A stretch of 64,000 bases of DNA from Odontocerum albicorne (GCA_949825065.1 OX463842.1:51706526-51770525); one strand, 5' to 3'. Shown: positions 1 to 10,659, counted from the stretch's first letter. Numbers and translations: made by a program. Notes: generated by a model from the sequence alone, not told the origin.

Positions 1-330
1 CTTGAAAAGGGAAAACCATCAATAGCAAACATTACATAGCATTATTGGAGCGTTTGAAGCCAGAAATTGCAAAAAAAACGGCCCCATATGAAGAAGAAAA
101 AAGTTCTCTTTCATCAGGACAATGCAATGGCTGTTCAGACCTCAAAAAGATGCTCCAGGGAAAGAGATTTGGCTCCAATGAAGAAGTGATTGCCGAAACT
201 AACGCCTATTTTGAAACCAAAGATAAATCGTTCTACACGGCTGGCATAGAAAAGTTAGGAAAGCGTTGGAATGAATGTATCGCTCTTGAAAGAGACTATG
301 TTGATGAATAAAGAAGAATTTTTGCTTGAA
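1..330 (+). pseudogene. Mariner transposase remnant, cut by window edge
   Basis: This is the C-terminal part of a mariner (D34D) transposase. The same protein end, finishing in DYVDE, is found on the minus strand at 26521-26847. Compared with that copy, this one keeps the sequence around the second catalytic Asp (HQDN, near 104-115). It then jumps to the LKKMLQGKRFG segment, so roughly 120 bp carrying the third catalytic Asp (SPDLPPSDY in the other copy) is missing. The reading frame is also shifted upstream of the deletion. Similarity to the second copy stops shortly after the stop codon at 309-311. The 5' part lies outside the window and no terminal inverted repeat is visible. It cannot encode an active enzyme. 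Confidence 0.8.
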
Positions 331-344
331 TCAGTTTAACTGTT

Positions 345-541
345 AACTGGAGCAAAACCTATCACAAACAAAATACGTATTTCATACCCTGTTAATATTA
401 TCCACATTATTCTGGGGCTTACAAACTCGTGCTCTTTCAAACATTCCCTCGGCCGCTCGGATATTATTTCTCCCACACCCTGCTTAGCCCTTTTGTTATC
501 CTTCATACAAGACTTTTTACCTAAAATCCCTCGCACCTCTT
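345..541 (-). pseudogene. LINE endonuclease-like fragment
   Basis: A minus-strand open stretch reads ...ECLKEHEFVSPRIMWI...LFVIGFAPVNS. The pattern 'sPRimWi...fAPVN' resembles the middle of the exonuclease-endonuclease-phosphatase domain of insect non-LTR retrotransposons, where the strand before the catalytic site ends in 'YAPVN' or 'YGP'. The match is short and no catalytic residues can be checked, so this is a tentative family call. No element boundaries are visible. Confidence 0.4.
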
Positions 542-544
542 CAA

Positions 545-1865
545 AACTACATCAGTTTCTCTTCGTCTCACTCAAGCACACTTAATCTAAACTTTTATAT
601 TTCAAAATATAATGCAGTTCACTCATCTTTCCATTCATTCCTTACCAAATATTCCACAAACCTATTTTAAACTCCATCCTCCTTTGACCACCACTAGCAG
701 AGACTAAGGTCGGTGCATTAAATACCCGCTGACAGTTGTCTCTCAGGAAGACCTCAAAAAAGATGGAATGATGGCGAACGTTAACGTGTAAAGGAAGGTG
801 GTCCTAATTATAACGCGCCACAGATCTACCCTAAGAGAAAGAAGAAACAGTAGAATATTATAATGTTTCTATCAATTAATATGATTTAAAAATATCATTC
901 TAACAAGAATAGAAATATTTTACTTATAAGAAGAAAGTACGAGTACATTTGAATATTTTATGCTCGCCTGAGCCTACAAAAATACAATAAAATAGTTTTC
1001 CTAAAATATATACATATTGTAATTAACATACAAGTTTATGATACTAATGAAAATTGAAAGCGATTTTTTTGTTATTTCAATAAGTATTCTTTTTTATATA
1101 AATAAGCAGAGCAGACTAATTATAGGCACGCCAGATACGACCAAACTCTAGCCCAAAAAGTACCATGAACAAATTCATTAAAATATTTTGAGTTGACCAT
1201 TACACCAGATAAAGAGGTGCTCTAGGACGTAAAAAAATCTAAATAAAATTTACTTGAACAAACAGAGAAACAACGGTGCGTATGTGCGATAAAAGGCTAC
1301 TAATACAACTTAAGAGAAATATTTGAAAGCATGTTATCAGACCCACTTTACGACACGAGGCCAAGTGTTAGGCGTCTAAAGAAAATAAGGTATTTTTAAT
1401 GTCGCGAAGATGCGCGTGCTACGGTGGTCACTCGATTGGAGAATAATCGAAATAAACAAATACGCTGAAAATTCAAAGTTTTGTTGTACGGCACCGGTAA
1501 AAAGACTGTAGAAATATGTGAATTGCTGCTGCTCAATGCTCGGAGATTTCATGCCGTCATGACTTGCGAGATATTACAATTCTCGCAAGTTTTCGCATGC
1601 ATGGGCCGGCCGGCTTTTGATACTGTATCGCGATGGCCGCGCATATGGAACATTTTAGTTACGGTCGTGACACAGCACGGACCCTCAACAAACATAAAAC
1701 TATACATAAAAAATACCAATATTATACAAAACAAGAAAACAAATAAATTACATATTTTAGGTGACGCATACGTCCGATACAGTCGTCAAAAGTATAAATT
1801 TATAAAGCCCGGAAAGCACGATAACATTAATATGGGCATATGCAATAGCTAGATGAAGGTTCTAC
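545..1865. other. Unassigned intergenic stretch
   Basis: I see no gene or recognised repeat here. A GC-richer patch lies at about 1380-1680 and includes a GGCC-rich run near 1604-1613. The open frame at 1481-1852 shows no motif, and the overlapping antisense frame is equally open, so neither is called. Confidence 0.5.
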
Positions 1866-1867
1866 GC

Positions 1868-2052
1868 TTGAGATAGTCATGAATCGGAACTTCCAAATAA
1901 ACGCAGAAAAAGATCTAAGAAGATCCTAAATAATAAAGTTGAGGAAAGTATGGTGAGACTAGGACTATCCCTGAGTGACTGTCAAAATAGTGGAAAAATG
2001 GAGAAAAAAGGTCCAAGAAGCTGATCCCAAACGGAAGGGATAAGGTAAAAGA
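1868..2052 (+). pseudogene. LINE reverse transcriptase C-terminal scrap
   Basis: The plus strand reads MVRLGLSLSDCQ and then, after a frame change, VQEADPKRKG followed by a stop. This order (a hydrophobic 'RLGLS..DCQ', a W/K-rich segment, then 'EADPKR.G' at the protein end) is the usual C-terminal tail of insect endonuclease/reverse transcriptase LINEs. The catalytic core is absent and at least one frameshift separates the two matches. It is a dead 5'-truncated fragment. Confidence 0.55.
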
Positions 2053-2363
2053 AAATAAGAAAGTACTATTTTATATTAAAAGATATTGTTAAAGTATAAC
2101 AAAAGTAACAGTTTAAATAAACATAATTCAATAAAACAGTCAATATGCAAATTTCACCTGTTTATCGATTCTCCCTCTTGATGCCGCACATGAGATACAG
2201 CCTGCTTCAAAGCACTGCTTACCTCGATCAATCTCAATACATCTCCTGTTGATGTATTATCTTATCACACTTCCTACTACCATACTGTAAACTTAAATAA
2301 TTTAAAGAGTTTTCGAGAATTATCACCCCTTTACCCTGATTCATCGTCAGAAAAAACATTATT

Positions 2364-2984
2364 TTAACCCTTCTTGTCCTGTGATGTGTAACTAGTATAC
2401 ATTGTTTCTAAAAACTTTAATATCTCTATAAATATAATAAATACTGGGTTCAGATTTTAGGTATTTCTCCGTAATACATTTACGCATTGAATGAAAAAAA
2501 TTATATTATTAATAATTAGCACTTATCGGCCACATCAGAGATATTTTATGAAAATCGGGAAGAAATTCACCAATACAATCAAACGTGTGCCAGTGTGTGA
2601 CGTAGGTACATTCATTATAAAAAAAACGCTACGAGTGAGGAAGTGACGCTATTTACGACTCACTCTCACTCTTCTTCAGAATATGGGAACGCAATAAATA
2701 GAATATCAATTCGCTCGCTTCTCTAGCTCAGTAGCTCGCGGGTTTTTGTTCGAGGTGGTCGCTTCACCCGTTTTGTGAACGTCAGCCGATGTTTATTTTC
2801 ATGTTTTCAGCAATTAAATTAAAATGATCACTTTTGACTTCAAATTTAATAAATTTAAGCGATTGGCTATGAATATTCTTATTATTCCGATATAAAATTG
2901 CTCATTTTTACATGTGTATTGATGTGTTTTGAATACACAGCACCGGAACGTGCGGATTTTTTTGCACAGGAAGGAAAAAGTTAA
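2364..2984 (+). mobile_element. TTAA-flanked piggyBac-like MITE, copy 1
   Basis: A ~620-bp non-coding unit bounded by TTAA at 2364-2367 and 2981-2984. It begins CCCTTCTTGTCCTGTG and ends CACAGGAAGGAAAAAG, so short imperfect terminal inverted repeats abut the TTAA. TTAA target duplication with CCC-starting termini is the hallmark of the piggyBac superfamily. Four more copies (15975, 41653, 43204, 47631) share the whole length, including a block ending GTGAACGTCNGCCGATG and an inner subterminal stretch with tandem ATGTGTATTG motifs. No transposase is encoded, so it would need one supplied in trans. Confidence 0.85.
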
Positions 2985-3424
2985 ATGAAAGACAAATATA
3001 TTGATTTATTTTTTTAATAAAATAAAATAAACATTTTTTAGTATTAGCCCCTGTATTAATTAATTAATTTCATTACCGGTTACGAACACTTTTGTTTCCT
3101 TCCTTTTTCTTTCATGTTTAGCATAAAGTTATCGGTGATTTTTGTAAATATGGAGAGGTCAGTGGTAAGGGGATGTGATGTGTAGGCGGAGTCTAGAAGT
3201 TGGCACTTTAGTGAGAAATGGGGTTCCAGATTCGTTACCCAATGGTACTCAAAAACGAAAAAGGAGTTCCTGTCCAGAAAACATGCCGGTCAGGTAACAA
3301 CACTCGCGCATGCCGCATACTCGTACATTGTCACTTCACGTGCGGTAGTGTTACCAACACGTGCAATAGCAAAAAGTAAGTTCCATGAGAAGAGATAAAA
3401 TCATCTGAATAATATTTTGAAAGA
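2985..3424. other. Unassigned AT-rich spacer
   Basis: No gene or repeat family was recognised. The stretch contains short T-rich and TTAATTAATTAATT runs near 3056-3070 and a moderately GC-rich patch at 3290-3380. Confidence 0.5.
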
Positions 3425-3566
3425 AGAAAACGTACAATGTCAGAAAAATCAAACTTGTGTGAGAAGGTGTATGAATGTGGAAAAGGCAAAGGATGTGTTA
3501 ACATAATAAAGTCAGACGGTTTGTTCTATCTGACTACCCCAAGAGTAAAATGGCGTGTTGGTATGT
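3425..3566 (+). repeat. LINE 3'-end tandem array, first part
   Basis: This is the leading, more diverged unit of a ~205-bp tandem repeat that continues at 4644-5212. It ends in ctaccccaagagtaaaatgg followed by GTTGGTATGT. The 10-bp GTTGGTATGT at 3557-3566 recurs at 4644-4653 and is the target-site duplication of the LINE inserted between the two parts. See the second part for the origin of the unit. Confidence 0.7.
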
Positions 3567-4643
3567 CACATCACCATCACCATCAGCCTGTGTCTATCCA
3601 CTGCAGGATGTAGGCCTCTCCAAGTTGTCTCCACAAAATCCTGTCCTTTGCACATTGCTGCCACATAATACCTGCATGCTTACGTATTTCGTCCACCCAG
3701 CGCGCCTTAGGTCTTCTTACAGGCCTTTTTATACCTATTGGGTACCACTGGATTACTTCATACGTCCAACGATGGTCTGTTGCTCGGGCGATATGTCCAG
3801 CCCACTTCCACTTGAGTCTTTTTGCAACCTCTATAACATCTTCAACTTTTGTTTGGGCTCTTATCCACTCATTACGTTTTCGGTCTCTTCTGGTATAACC
3901 TAGCATGCACCTTTCCATGCTGCGTTGTGTTGTTTGGAGCTTTTGTAACATTCGTACCGATAAAGTCCAAGTCTCGTATCCATATGTTAGTACTGGCAAG
4001 ATGCATTGGTTAAATACCTTCCGTTTGAGGCAGATTGGGAGCTTGCTCTTGAAGATGTAGTTCAGTCGTCCAAAGGAACTCCAAGCTAGTTTTGATCTTC
4101 TATTTATTTCATTTAAAGTACAGTCTTCAAATGTAATACTTTGTCCTAAGTAGATATTTTGTTGGACTTGTTCCAGCTGTGTACCGTCCACCTGGATAGT
4201 TGTGGCATCAGCAAAGCGGTTTAACATATATTTTGTTTTATCAATATTCATTTTTAAACCTGCTAATTTGCTTGCCTCCGCTAATTCCAGTATTTGGCTC
4301 TGCAGTTCCTCAGGACGTGTAGCGAAGGTAATAATATCGTCTGCAAATCTAAGGTGGCTCAGATATGAACCATTAACGCAGATTCCTTTATTTTCCCATT
4401 CAAGCTTTTTGAACACATCCTCCAGGGTAGCGTTGAATAATTTTGGCGAGATGGTATCGCCCTGGCGGACACCTTTACCGATTGGAAATTTATCGGTACT
4501 TTGGTGGAGATTTACTGTTGCTGTCGCGTTATTGTATATATTACTGAAGAGATTGACATAGCGTTTTTGAACTCCCTGATTAAGAAGGGCCCTGATAATA
4601 GCGGATTTCTTGACCGAATTTGATCTCGACCGATTTCTTGACC
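3567..4643 (-). pseudogene. RTE-type LINE, 5'-truncated insertion
   Basis: A ~1.08-kb LINE lies on the minus strand with an open frame from about 4621 down to the TGA at 3583-3585. The visible order is: LLNQGVQKRYV; GKGVRQGDTISPKLF (reverse transcriptase domain, about 4450-4500); the catalytic FADD at 4336-4347; a YLG-containing block; then the RTE-clade C-terminal run AGHIAR...RPVRRPKARW. The stop lies inside a (TGATGG)-like simple repeat that forms the 3' end, as is usual for RTE elements. The 5' part (endonuclease and early reverse transcriptase) is missing. Flanking GTTGGTATGT copies at 3557-3566 and 4644-4653 form a perfect 10-bp target duplication, so the insertion boundaries are exact. 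The remaining frame is intact, which suggests a young insertion. Confidence 0.9.
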
Positions 4644-5212
4644 GTTGGTATGTATATATGTGTATTAACCACTGTGTGGAAAGCGGAAAAACTAAGGAAA
4701 AGCGAAGAGTTTGTTCCGGGCATATATATTTTCTAATGATGTATAATGGGGTAGGTGAAAGAAGAGGTACATCGAATAATTAGAAGCCGACATAGGAAAT
4801 TCAGACGCTTTGTTCTCTCTGCCTACCCCAACAGTGAAATGACGTATTGGTATGTATATATGTGTATTAACCACTGTGTGGAAAGCGGAAAAACTAAGAA
4901 AAAGCGAAGAATTTGTTCCGGGAATATATTTTTTCTTATGATTATATAATGTGGTAGGTGAAACACGAGGTACTTTGAATTATAAGAAGGGCAAAGCGTT
5001 CGACATGGGAATATCGGACGCTTTGTTTTCTTTGCCTACCCCAACAGTGAAATGGCGTGTTGGTATGTATATGATATATGTGTATCAATCAATGTGTGGA
5101 AAGCGGAAAAACTAAGAAAAAGCGAAGAATTTGTTCCGGGAATATATTTTTTCTTATCATGTATAATGTGGTAGTTGAAACACGAGGTACTTCAAATAAT
5201 TAGAAGTGGAAA
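4644..5212 (+). repeat. LINE 3'-end tandem array, second part
   Basis: Repeats of ~205-213 bp, marked by ctaccccaacagtgaaatg at about 4822 and 5035 and by the matching mark at 3534 before the RTE insertion. Each unit contains a block starting gtgtggaaagcggaaaaact. The translated junction reads FVLSAYPNSEM, the C-terminal tail of a LINE family whose other copies in this window lie at 8735, 15065, 21268, 33610, 54765 and 55400. The array is therefore best read as tandemly amplified 3' ends of that LINE, about 3.5 units in all. Confidence 0.75.
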
Positions 5213-5658
5213 CATTCCGAGTCACTCTTTATCTATTCGGATCGTTGATTATCCAAATTCCTAGCGCTCTCGCCCCATTCTCCTCATCAAATTAGACGTC
5301 ACAGAAGAATGTTCAAATCAAATTGAAGGCTTCGCGAGGAACCTTTGCTTTGTTCTCTTTTGTTTATTCTTAATTTATTTAATATTCTTCGTTGACACCG
5401 AAAATGAAATGCGAATCAGAGCATTCCAAAAATATGTCTATCTATCATAATTATGCTGACTCATAGAATCAACAGAAGCAAGGCAGACATTGCATTTTTT
5501 TTCTTCTGAATAATATGTTATAATTATTTTTTACGACGACTTTAAACAAAAAAAAATAATCTTTCTGGATTATTGTATTAGGTTGTTCCGAAAATAATGA
5601 TCTATTTTAAACTTCAAATTCAATCAAAAGTAATTTGAGAGTTAATACATTTTATGGA
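5213..5658. other. Unassigned spacer
   Basis: No gene, transposon terminus or repeat was recognised between the LINE-tail array and the 80-bp minisatellite. Confidence 0.5.
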
Positions 5659-6612
5659 TTAAAGTAAGAGCCGTTCGATTTTTAGTGTTTTTTGCCAACA
5701 AATTACAGTCCTATTTAATACAACTCAGGTAGATTAAAATCAAAGTAAGAGCCGTTCGATTTTTAGTGTTTTTTGCCAACAAAATACAGTCCTATTTAAT
5801 ACAACTCAAGTAGATTAAAATCAAAGTAAGAGCCGTTTGATTCTTATTATTTTTGCCAACAAAATACAGTCCTATTTAATACAACTCAGGTAGATTAAAA
5901 TCAAAGTAAGAGCCGTTTGATTCTTAGTATTTTTGCCAACAAAATACAGTCCTATTTAATACAACTCAGGTAGATTAAAATCAAAGTAAGAGCCGTTTGA
6001 TTCTTAGTATTTTTGCCAACAAAATACAGTCCTATTTAATACAACTCAGGTAGATTAAAATCAAAGTAAGAGCCGGTGGATTCTTAGTATTTTTGCCAAC
6101 AAAATACAGTCCTATTTAATACAACTCAGGTAGATTAAAATCAAAGTAAGAGCCGGTGGATTCTTAGTATTTTTGCCAACAAAATACAGTCCTATTTAAT
6201 ACAACTCAGGTAGATTAAAATCAAAGTAAGAGCCGTTTGATTCTTAGTATTTTTGCCAACAAATTACAGTCCTATTTAACACAACTCAAGTAGATTAAAA
6301 TCAAAGTAAGAGCCGTTTGATTCTTAGTATTTTTGCCAACAAAATACAGTCCTATTTAATACAACTCAGGTAGATTAAAATCAAAGTAAGAGCCGTTTGA
6401 TTCTTAGTATTTTTGCCAACAAATTACAGTCCTATTTAACACAACTCAGGTAGATTAAAATCAAAGTAAGAGCCGTTTGATTCTTAGTATTTTTGCCAAC
6501 AAAATACAGTCCTATTTAATACAACTCAGGTAGATTTAAATCAAAGTAAGAGCCGTTTGATTCTTAGTGTTTTGCCCAACAAATTACAGCCCTATTTAAT
6601 ACAATTCGTCGA
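5659..6612. repeat. 80-bp minisatellite, about 12 units
   Basis: Head-to-tail copies of an 80-bp unit containing tcaaagtaagagccgtttga and a block starting tttttgccaacaaaatacag. Unit starts fall at about 5659, 5740, 5821, 5901, 5981, 6061, 6141, 6221, 6301, 6381, 6461 and 6541. The first two units are 81 bp and carry GCCGTTCGAT; two neighbouring units (about 6061 and 6141) share the variant GCCGGTGGAT. This pattern suggests local duplication of variants. No reading frame persists across the units. Confidence 0.95.
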
Positions 6613-6719
6613 TTCAAATCCAAGAACTCTTTAAATGTATTTTCTGCTGCTGCTCCGTTATTTCTTTTCTATCGTTAATATTATAATAATCGAGATGTAC
6701 GAAAAGGTCGCTGAAAGAT

Positions 6720-6840
6720 AGAAAACTTCCACGGCCTAGTTAGCAAGACACTTGTCTTCCAGTCCAGGGGCAGGAGAGTTCATTCCTGTTGGAATCCAGA
6801 TGTTTTTAAAAAGGTTACCACGGCGGTATCACTAAAGGCC
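6720..6840 (+). mobile_element. tRNA-related SINE-like fragment
   Basis: The plus strand has an A-box-like ggcctagttagcaag followed about 40 bp later by a degraded B-box-like gagttcattcctg, then ggaatccagatg and a T/A-rich run. The same arrangement occurs on the minus strand at 27735-27865 and 51325-51402. Those copies keep better tRNA-like boxes. The spacing fits a tRNA-derived SINE head. Confidence 0.5.
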
Positions 6841-6930
6841 TCTTTATCATCTTTATGTTCGTTTGAAAGAGATTGCCACATGTCAATAAGCCTGCCAGGG
6901 TAAATTATATACAACAGAAGTGTGATAGAA
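6841..6930 (+). repeat. Fragment of Jockey/CR1-like LINE 3' end
   Basis: The stretch gagattgccac...caataagcctgccagg matches the 3' untranslated end found at 11180-11225, 37235-37280 and 60730-60770, where it precedes an AATAAA-type end. Only this short terminal part remains. Confidence 0.55.
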
Positions 6931-7054
6931 GGAAACTTTTAAATAATAGGTATGTGTGTTTAACAACTAGGCAACCCTTAAAAAAATATTGTTTTAACCT
7001 ACATGATTCAGAGAAACGTTGAATATATAGATATCTTAAAAAAGCATATAAAGG

Positions 7055-7605
7055 GTCTTTCAAATTGAGCGATTTTTTAACTTTTTTTTATTCTTTAATA
7101 AAACACACAATTTGCTTTGTGATTTCAAAAAATTTTTTAATGATCATTGAAGTATATGGTAATGTATGTCAAATGTCTACCTTTATGGTAATGTATGTCA
7201 AATATCCGTCAAATGTCTACCTTTTACAGCTCCGCAGGTGTCCACTCTTTTGTCAAAATTTTCGATGACATTATTGCGGTTCTAACTCACCAATAACGCG
7301 AATAATTTCGCTCTTCAGCTCAGGAATTGATTAGGGGTCATTTTTATACACCTGGTTTTTCAGGTAACTCCAGAAAAAATAGTCCAACGGTGTCAGATCA
7401 CATGATCTTGGTGACCAATTAACATCACCGTTTCCGGTGATTATAATACATAAAATAATTCAACAATTTGAACGCGTTGTATTGTTTACGACTCTATTTT
7501 TACAAATGTCTTACATTACACGTCTCAAATGTCACAAGAACCAGGCAAGCTCACGACCCCATCTGTGTTTTATCTAAAACTTAAAAACCGCTCAATTTGA
7601 AAGAC
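7055..7605 (-). mobile_element. Decayed DDE transposon with terminal inverted repeats
   Basis: The ends are gtctttcaaattgagcg at 7055 and its complement cgctcaatttgaaagac ending at 7605. The minus strand between about 7200 and 7440 encodes a broken transposase C-terminus: SPRSCDLTPLDYFFWSYLK, a stop, IPELKSEIIRVIGELEPQ, a stop. The 'sp.rDLTPLDyf.W.ylK..vY' pattern is the last catalytic-Asp region of IS630/Tc1/mariner-type DDE_3 transposases. The N-terminal two thirds are missing, so this is an internally deleted relic. Which Tc1/mariner subgroup it belongs to cannot be told. Confidence 0.75.
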
Positions 7606-7689
7606 TATTTACATACTTTTACATCGTACCATTTATTTGAACTGTCTGCGGGGATTAGTTTTACCCACCATTAGTGAGAAGTTAAGATA

Positions 7690-8140
7690 AAAGAAGACAT
7701 TTATGTTCAGCAAGATGGTGCACATCCCTACTTCCATCTTTATATGAGGGCCTATCTTAATGAAAACTGACCGACCAGATGGATTGGACATATATGTAGC
7801 ATTGAATTCTTCCGCGCTCCCCATACATTACGTCAATAGACTTTATGGGATTCATCAAAAATAAAGTTTATAGCACAAAAACTGGCAACAATTAAAAGTT
7901 GAAGCAGTCATTCAAACTGAATGCGCCCAAATACCAAAACAAATAATTCATGGGTTTGCAGCTCAACGTTATCAGCAGTGCGTGAACCAGAACGGTTATC
8001 AATTTGATCATTCGCGATAACTAAAAAACTCAACATTCATTGTCTTTAATGTGAAGCTTTAATCTTAGATAAACCTTTTTCAATACTGAATTGAAAAGTA
8101 TTCAAAGTGTGCCTAAATATTTTTGGGACACCTGTATAAC
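7690..8140 (+). pseudogene. Second DDE_3-type transposase relic
   Basis: The plus strand reads QQDGAHPYFHLYMRAYLNE, a stop, PTRWIG...SIEF, then frame changes, and ends QRYQQCVNQNGYQFDH near 8015. This is the segment from the second catalytic Asp (QQDGA) to the C-terminus of an IS630-like transposase family common in insects. The third Asp region is scrambled by frameshifts. A terminus-like tttttgggacacctgtata at about 8120-8139 probably marks the 3' end. It is a different family from the element at 7055-7605, although they adjoin. Confidence 0.65.
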
Positions 8141-8144
8141 ACAA

Positions 8145-8734
8145 CGGAACCCTAAAATTAAACGACTTTGAATTAAAAAAAAATATTACTTTGCCGTTAA
8201 TAATGTTTTTATCTTGTTAATAAAGACATTTTAATTGATCTCATTTACAAAGAACAGCATTGCGGCGAGTTGAAAAATCAACAAATCTTGTACGCAACTT
8301 TTCGAGCATAATTAAGCGAAGGGTCTCTCTTTATAAACGATATCAATTAATCCTTTTAGCCCTTGCTTTGTTTGCCTGAAACAGCCCCCAGTTTGGTACT
8401 ATCCAGACAAGGCTTCAATATGAACCGGTTTTAATTGTGAGGCTTACGCGCCGCGCAGGTTTAATTGTGGTCCGGCTGACAATCCATCCTTGTGGTCATA
8501 ATGCAAACAAGGCTATCTGGTGACAAAAGGCTTACTACCACTATGGGGTAAAGTTACACTACTGTCCAGTTACGTGCAATTATATTAAGTCGTCAGTATT
8601 TGCTCGTCAATGTGTCACGCATAATAAATATGTTACATGAACTAAGTTACATTTTATTGTAAATAATTATAGACCAGTCGTCTTTGTGCGAAATGAGATG
8701 TTTTTCATATATATGATACATAAAAACCATAACG
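8145..8734. other. Unassigned intergenic stretch
   Basis: No gene was recognised. A short near-duplication of ggttttaattgtg / ggtttaattgtgg occurs at 8429-8472; otherwise I see only AT-rich unique sequence. Confidence 0.5.
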
Positions 8735-9015
8735 CAATTTCCCAGTTGGGGTAGGCAGAGAGGATAGAACGCCATACTTACCTTTTTCGACACTCACAAT
8801 TTTTACAATTTCTCTGACTTTTTATGTTTTTTATTTCCGAATATCATTCACTTGATCCAACCAAATTTTCCCCGGTATTTCTTTTACATGCCTAATATGC
8901 ACATTAACACTAAATATTGGCTCGATATTATTTCTTCAATCATATTATACATGCAAAAACATCTCAGAGCGTCCTTCGTCATCTTATTAAACACATCATC
9001 CCTGAGTTTTAATTT
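8735..9015 (-). pseudogene. LINE reverse transcriptase C-terminus ('LSAYP' family)
   Basis: Minus-strand frames read LRDDVFNKMTKDALRCF..., EIPGKIWLDQVNDI and, at the end, VLSSLPTPTGKLRYG. The sequence follows the C-terminal layout of the same LINE as at 15065-15640 and 33610-34430. The order is a 'RDD...K.aLRCFgH' helix, 'GRPRktWlDQvndi', and the terminal S-[AS]-[YL]-P-x-x-G. Several frames are needed, so it is inactive and 5'-truncated. Confidence 0.65.
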
Positions 9016-9046
9016 TCTTTATTCTGTATATAACATAATTTTATTA

Positions 9047-9094
9047 TTTATAGTTAAGGCATTAACATTGTGGAGGTTTAAATACATTGTTTTA
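9047..9094 (-). repeat. Terminal scrap of the Penelope-like 3' repeat
   Basis: Plus-strand tatagttaaggcattaacat followed by tgtggaggttta is the outermost ~48 bp of the repeat described at 34904-35393, here in antisense. Nothing of the ribozyme-like core is left. Confidence 0.7.
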
Positions 9095-9255
9095 GGTGTT
9101 ATCATAAGTTTCTACCAAATTAAAAAATGAGCACCAAAAAGTAAAACAAAATGGTAAATTTTATACGTCATTCGAAAGAAAATTTTTTGCTCTAGAAGAT
9201 ATTGTGTTTGCTTTTACATTACATATATTATTTTATTTGATTATAAGCCTTCAAA

Positions 9256-9435
9256 ATGGAACATCAAGTAGAAGAAAGTGAGCATTTTCAACACCTCCTT
9301 CTATTCGCGTTCAATCGAGGAAATAAAGCTGCTCGCGATATTTGCAAAGTGTACGGTGAAGATGCTATGAATAAAAGGACTGCTCGTCAATGGTTTTTGC
9401 GTTTCAAAGATGGCAATTTCGACCTGAAAAAATAA
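9256..9435 (+). pseudogene. Mariner transposase N-terminal fragment
   Basis: A 59-codon frame from ATG at 9256 to TAA at 9433-9435. The residues AARDICKVYGEDAM...RTARQWFLRFKDGNFDL match the N-terminal helix-turn-helix region of SETMAR-type mariner transposases. There 'ARDICkVYGedal.ertcrkWF.rFk.GdFdl' binds the terminal repeats. The frame stops just after the first DNA-binding half. The second helix-turn-helix and the whole DDD domain are absent, and a LINE 3' end follows directly. Confidence 0.8.
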
Positions 9436-9484
9436 ACATATAAACTCAACCCGAACACTATCAAAATTTACACAACAGTACAAC

Positions 9485-9712
9485 AGTACTCTTAATTTAA
9501 GTCAGTAATGTTAAGTGTTAACTCCTAATTTTTCTTTCATCGCCATCATCCTTTTTTTTTCTTTTGACGATATCTCACTTTTATTTTTACTATACTTAAT
9601 GAATAGGTTTTGCAGCCATGTTACTTCATGAAAATACTTTGGTTTGGTTGGTTTTAAAAGACGACCGCGTGACAACAAGCTCGCCAGATTGTTTTACAAT
9701 GAAATGTTAAAT
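9485..9712 (+). repeat. Diverged Jockey/CR1-like LINE 3' end
   Basis: Reads ctcttaatttaagtcagtaa, then ttgacgatatctcacttt (about 9560), then ggtttggttggttttaaaag and cgccagattg. This is the same order as the better copies at 10660-11240 and 60245-60785. It is the most diverged of the five copies here and has lost the coding end. Confidence 0.6.
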
Positions 9713-9906
9713 AAACAAATATTAAGATATCACATTTGATCTATGGAAGTGAAATGTAGACATGAAATAAAAGAAAAAAGACTAGAATAAATAAATTAAA
9801 AATGCGTGCATTTAGAAGAATACATGATGTAACAATGTATGATAGACTACAGAATCAAGTTATTTAGGATGAATGCATTAAATAACAATGGTGACCGTCA
9901 CTATAA

Positions 9907-10195
9907 TTATTTCTTCTTCTTCCTCTTGGTTTAGGTCGTATGACCTGTTTGTGGCGGTGGGCTGTCCTGGGATGATGACGTCCAGCTGTCCTTCCACCTT
10001 TTCGGCGGCCTTCCCGGTAATCTCCTGCTGTTAGGGTTTTCAGTCATAGCGATTCTTGCCAGTCTTATATCTTCCATGCGGTCCACATGATCCCTCTAGA
10101 AGTGCCTTCTGTTTCTTCCCCACCTCACTATGTCTTCAGCATCATTTACAGACCTTATCGTCTCATTTCTGATCCGATCACATAAATCCAATATA
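9907..10195 (-). pseudogene. LINE reverse transcriptase C-terminal fragment with (AAG)n tail
   Basis: The minus strand reads DLCDRIRNETIRSVNDAEDI, RWGRNRRHF, a stop, RDHVDRMEDIRLARIAMTEN, then RRLPGRPPKRWKDSW. It ends in an AAGAAGAAGAA run at 9907-9917. The 'W.RdHVdRM...RlaK.a....RrppGRPpkRW' tail is diagnostic of the C-terminus of an RTE-like insect LINE, and a trinucleotide repeat tail is normal for that clade. One in-frame stop is present. This family differs from the other LINEs in the window. Confidence 0.75.
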
Positions 10196-10199
10196 ATTA

Positions 10200-10659
10200 T
10201 TTATAGATTTAACAAATAAATTAAAAGGCGCAAAATAAATTAATAATATTTTCCCTTCAACCTATAAGAATATACTAGTATCTTATACCTTTTAAATACT
10301 TGGAAAGTGTTTCGTGAAATAACTCGACTGTCAGTGAGCCCTCTCTTCGTAAGTAATTCCAACAAATGTGCTCGTAACTTTGAAAGGATTATTAAGGTTA
10401 AGTGTATCTGAGCGAATAAACAGTATTTTTATTACAGAAATATAAGATTTCACTTGGAATATAAAAAAAGGGGAAACAAAAAAAAAGTTTAAAACAAAGG
10501 TAAATTATTTTCTTCACGTTCTATATAACGAGTACGAAGAGATAATTATAAACTAATCAATATTTTTTTCTTTCATTATAAAACATAACGTTTTTAGCTT
10601 TTTAACTCAGTTAACATGTAAAAATTTTGAGGAACTAAGGAAATCATTTTTTTAGAAAA
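10200..10659. other. Unassigned AT-rich spacer
   Basis: Very AT-rich unique sequence; I see no gene or repeat boundary. Confidence 0.5.

Noticed and set aside
1481..1852. 123-codon open frame as a gene
   Set aside because: Opposite strand also open, no motif, no neighbouring exon-like signal.
3550..3903. 117-codon plus-strand open frame as a gene
   Set aside because: Antisense shadow of the RTE-type LINE on the minus strand.
5659..6612. CRISPR-like regular repeats
   Set aside because: The 80-bp units are head to tail with no unique spacers, and the sequence is clearly eukaryotic. The same holds for the 35-bp, 51-bp, 58-bp and 89-bp arrays.
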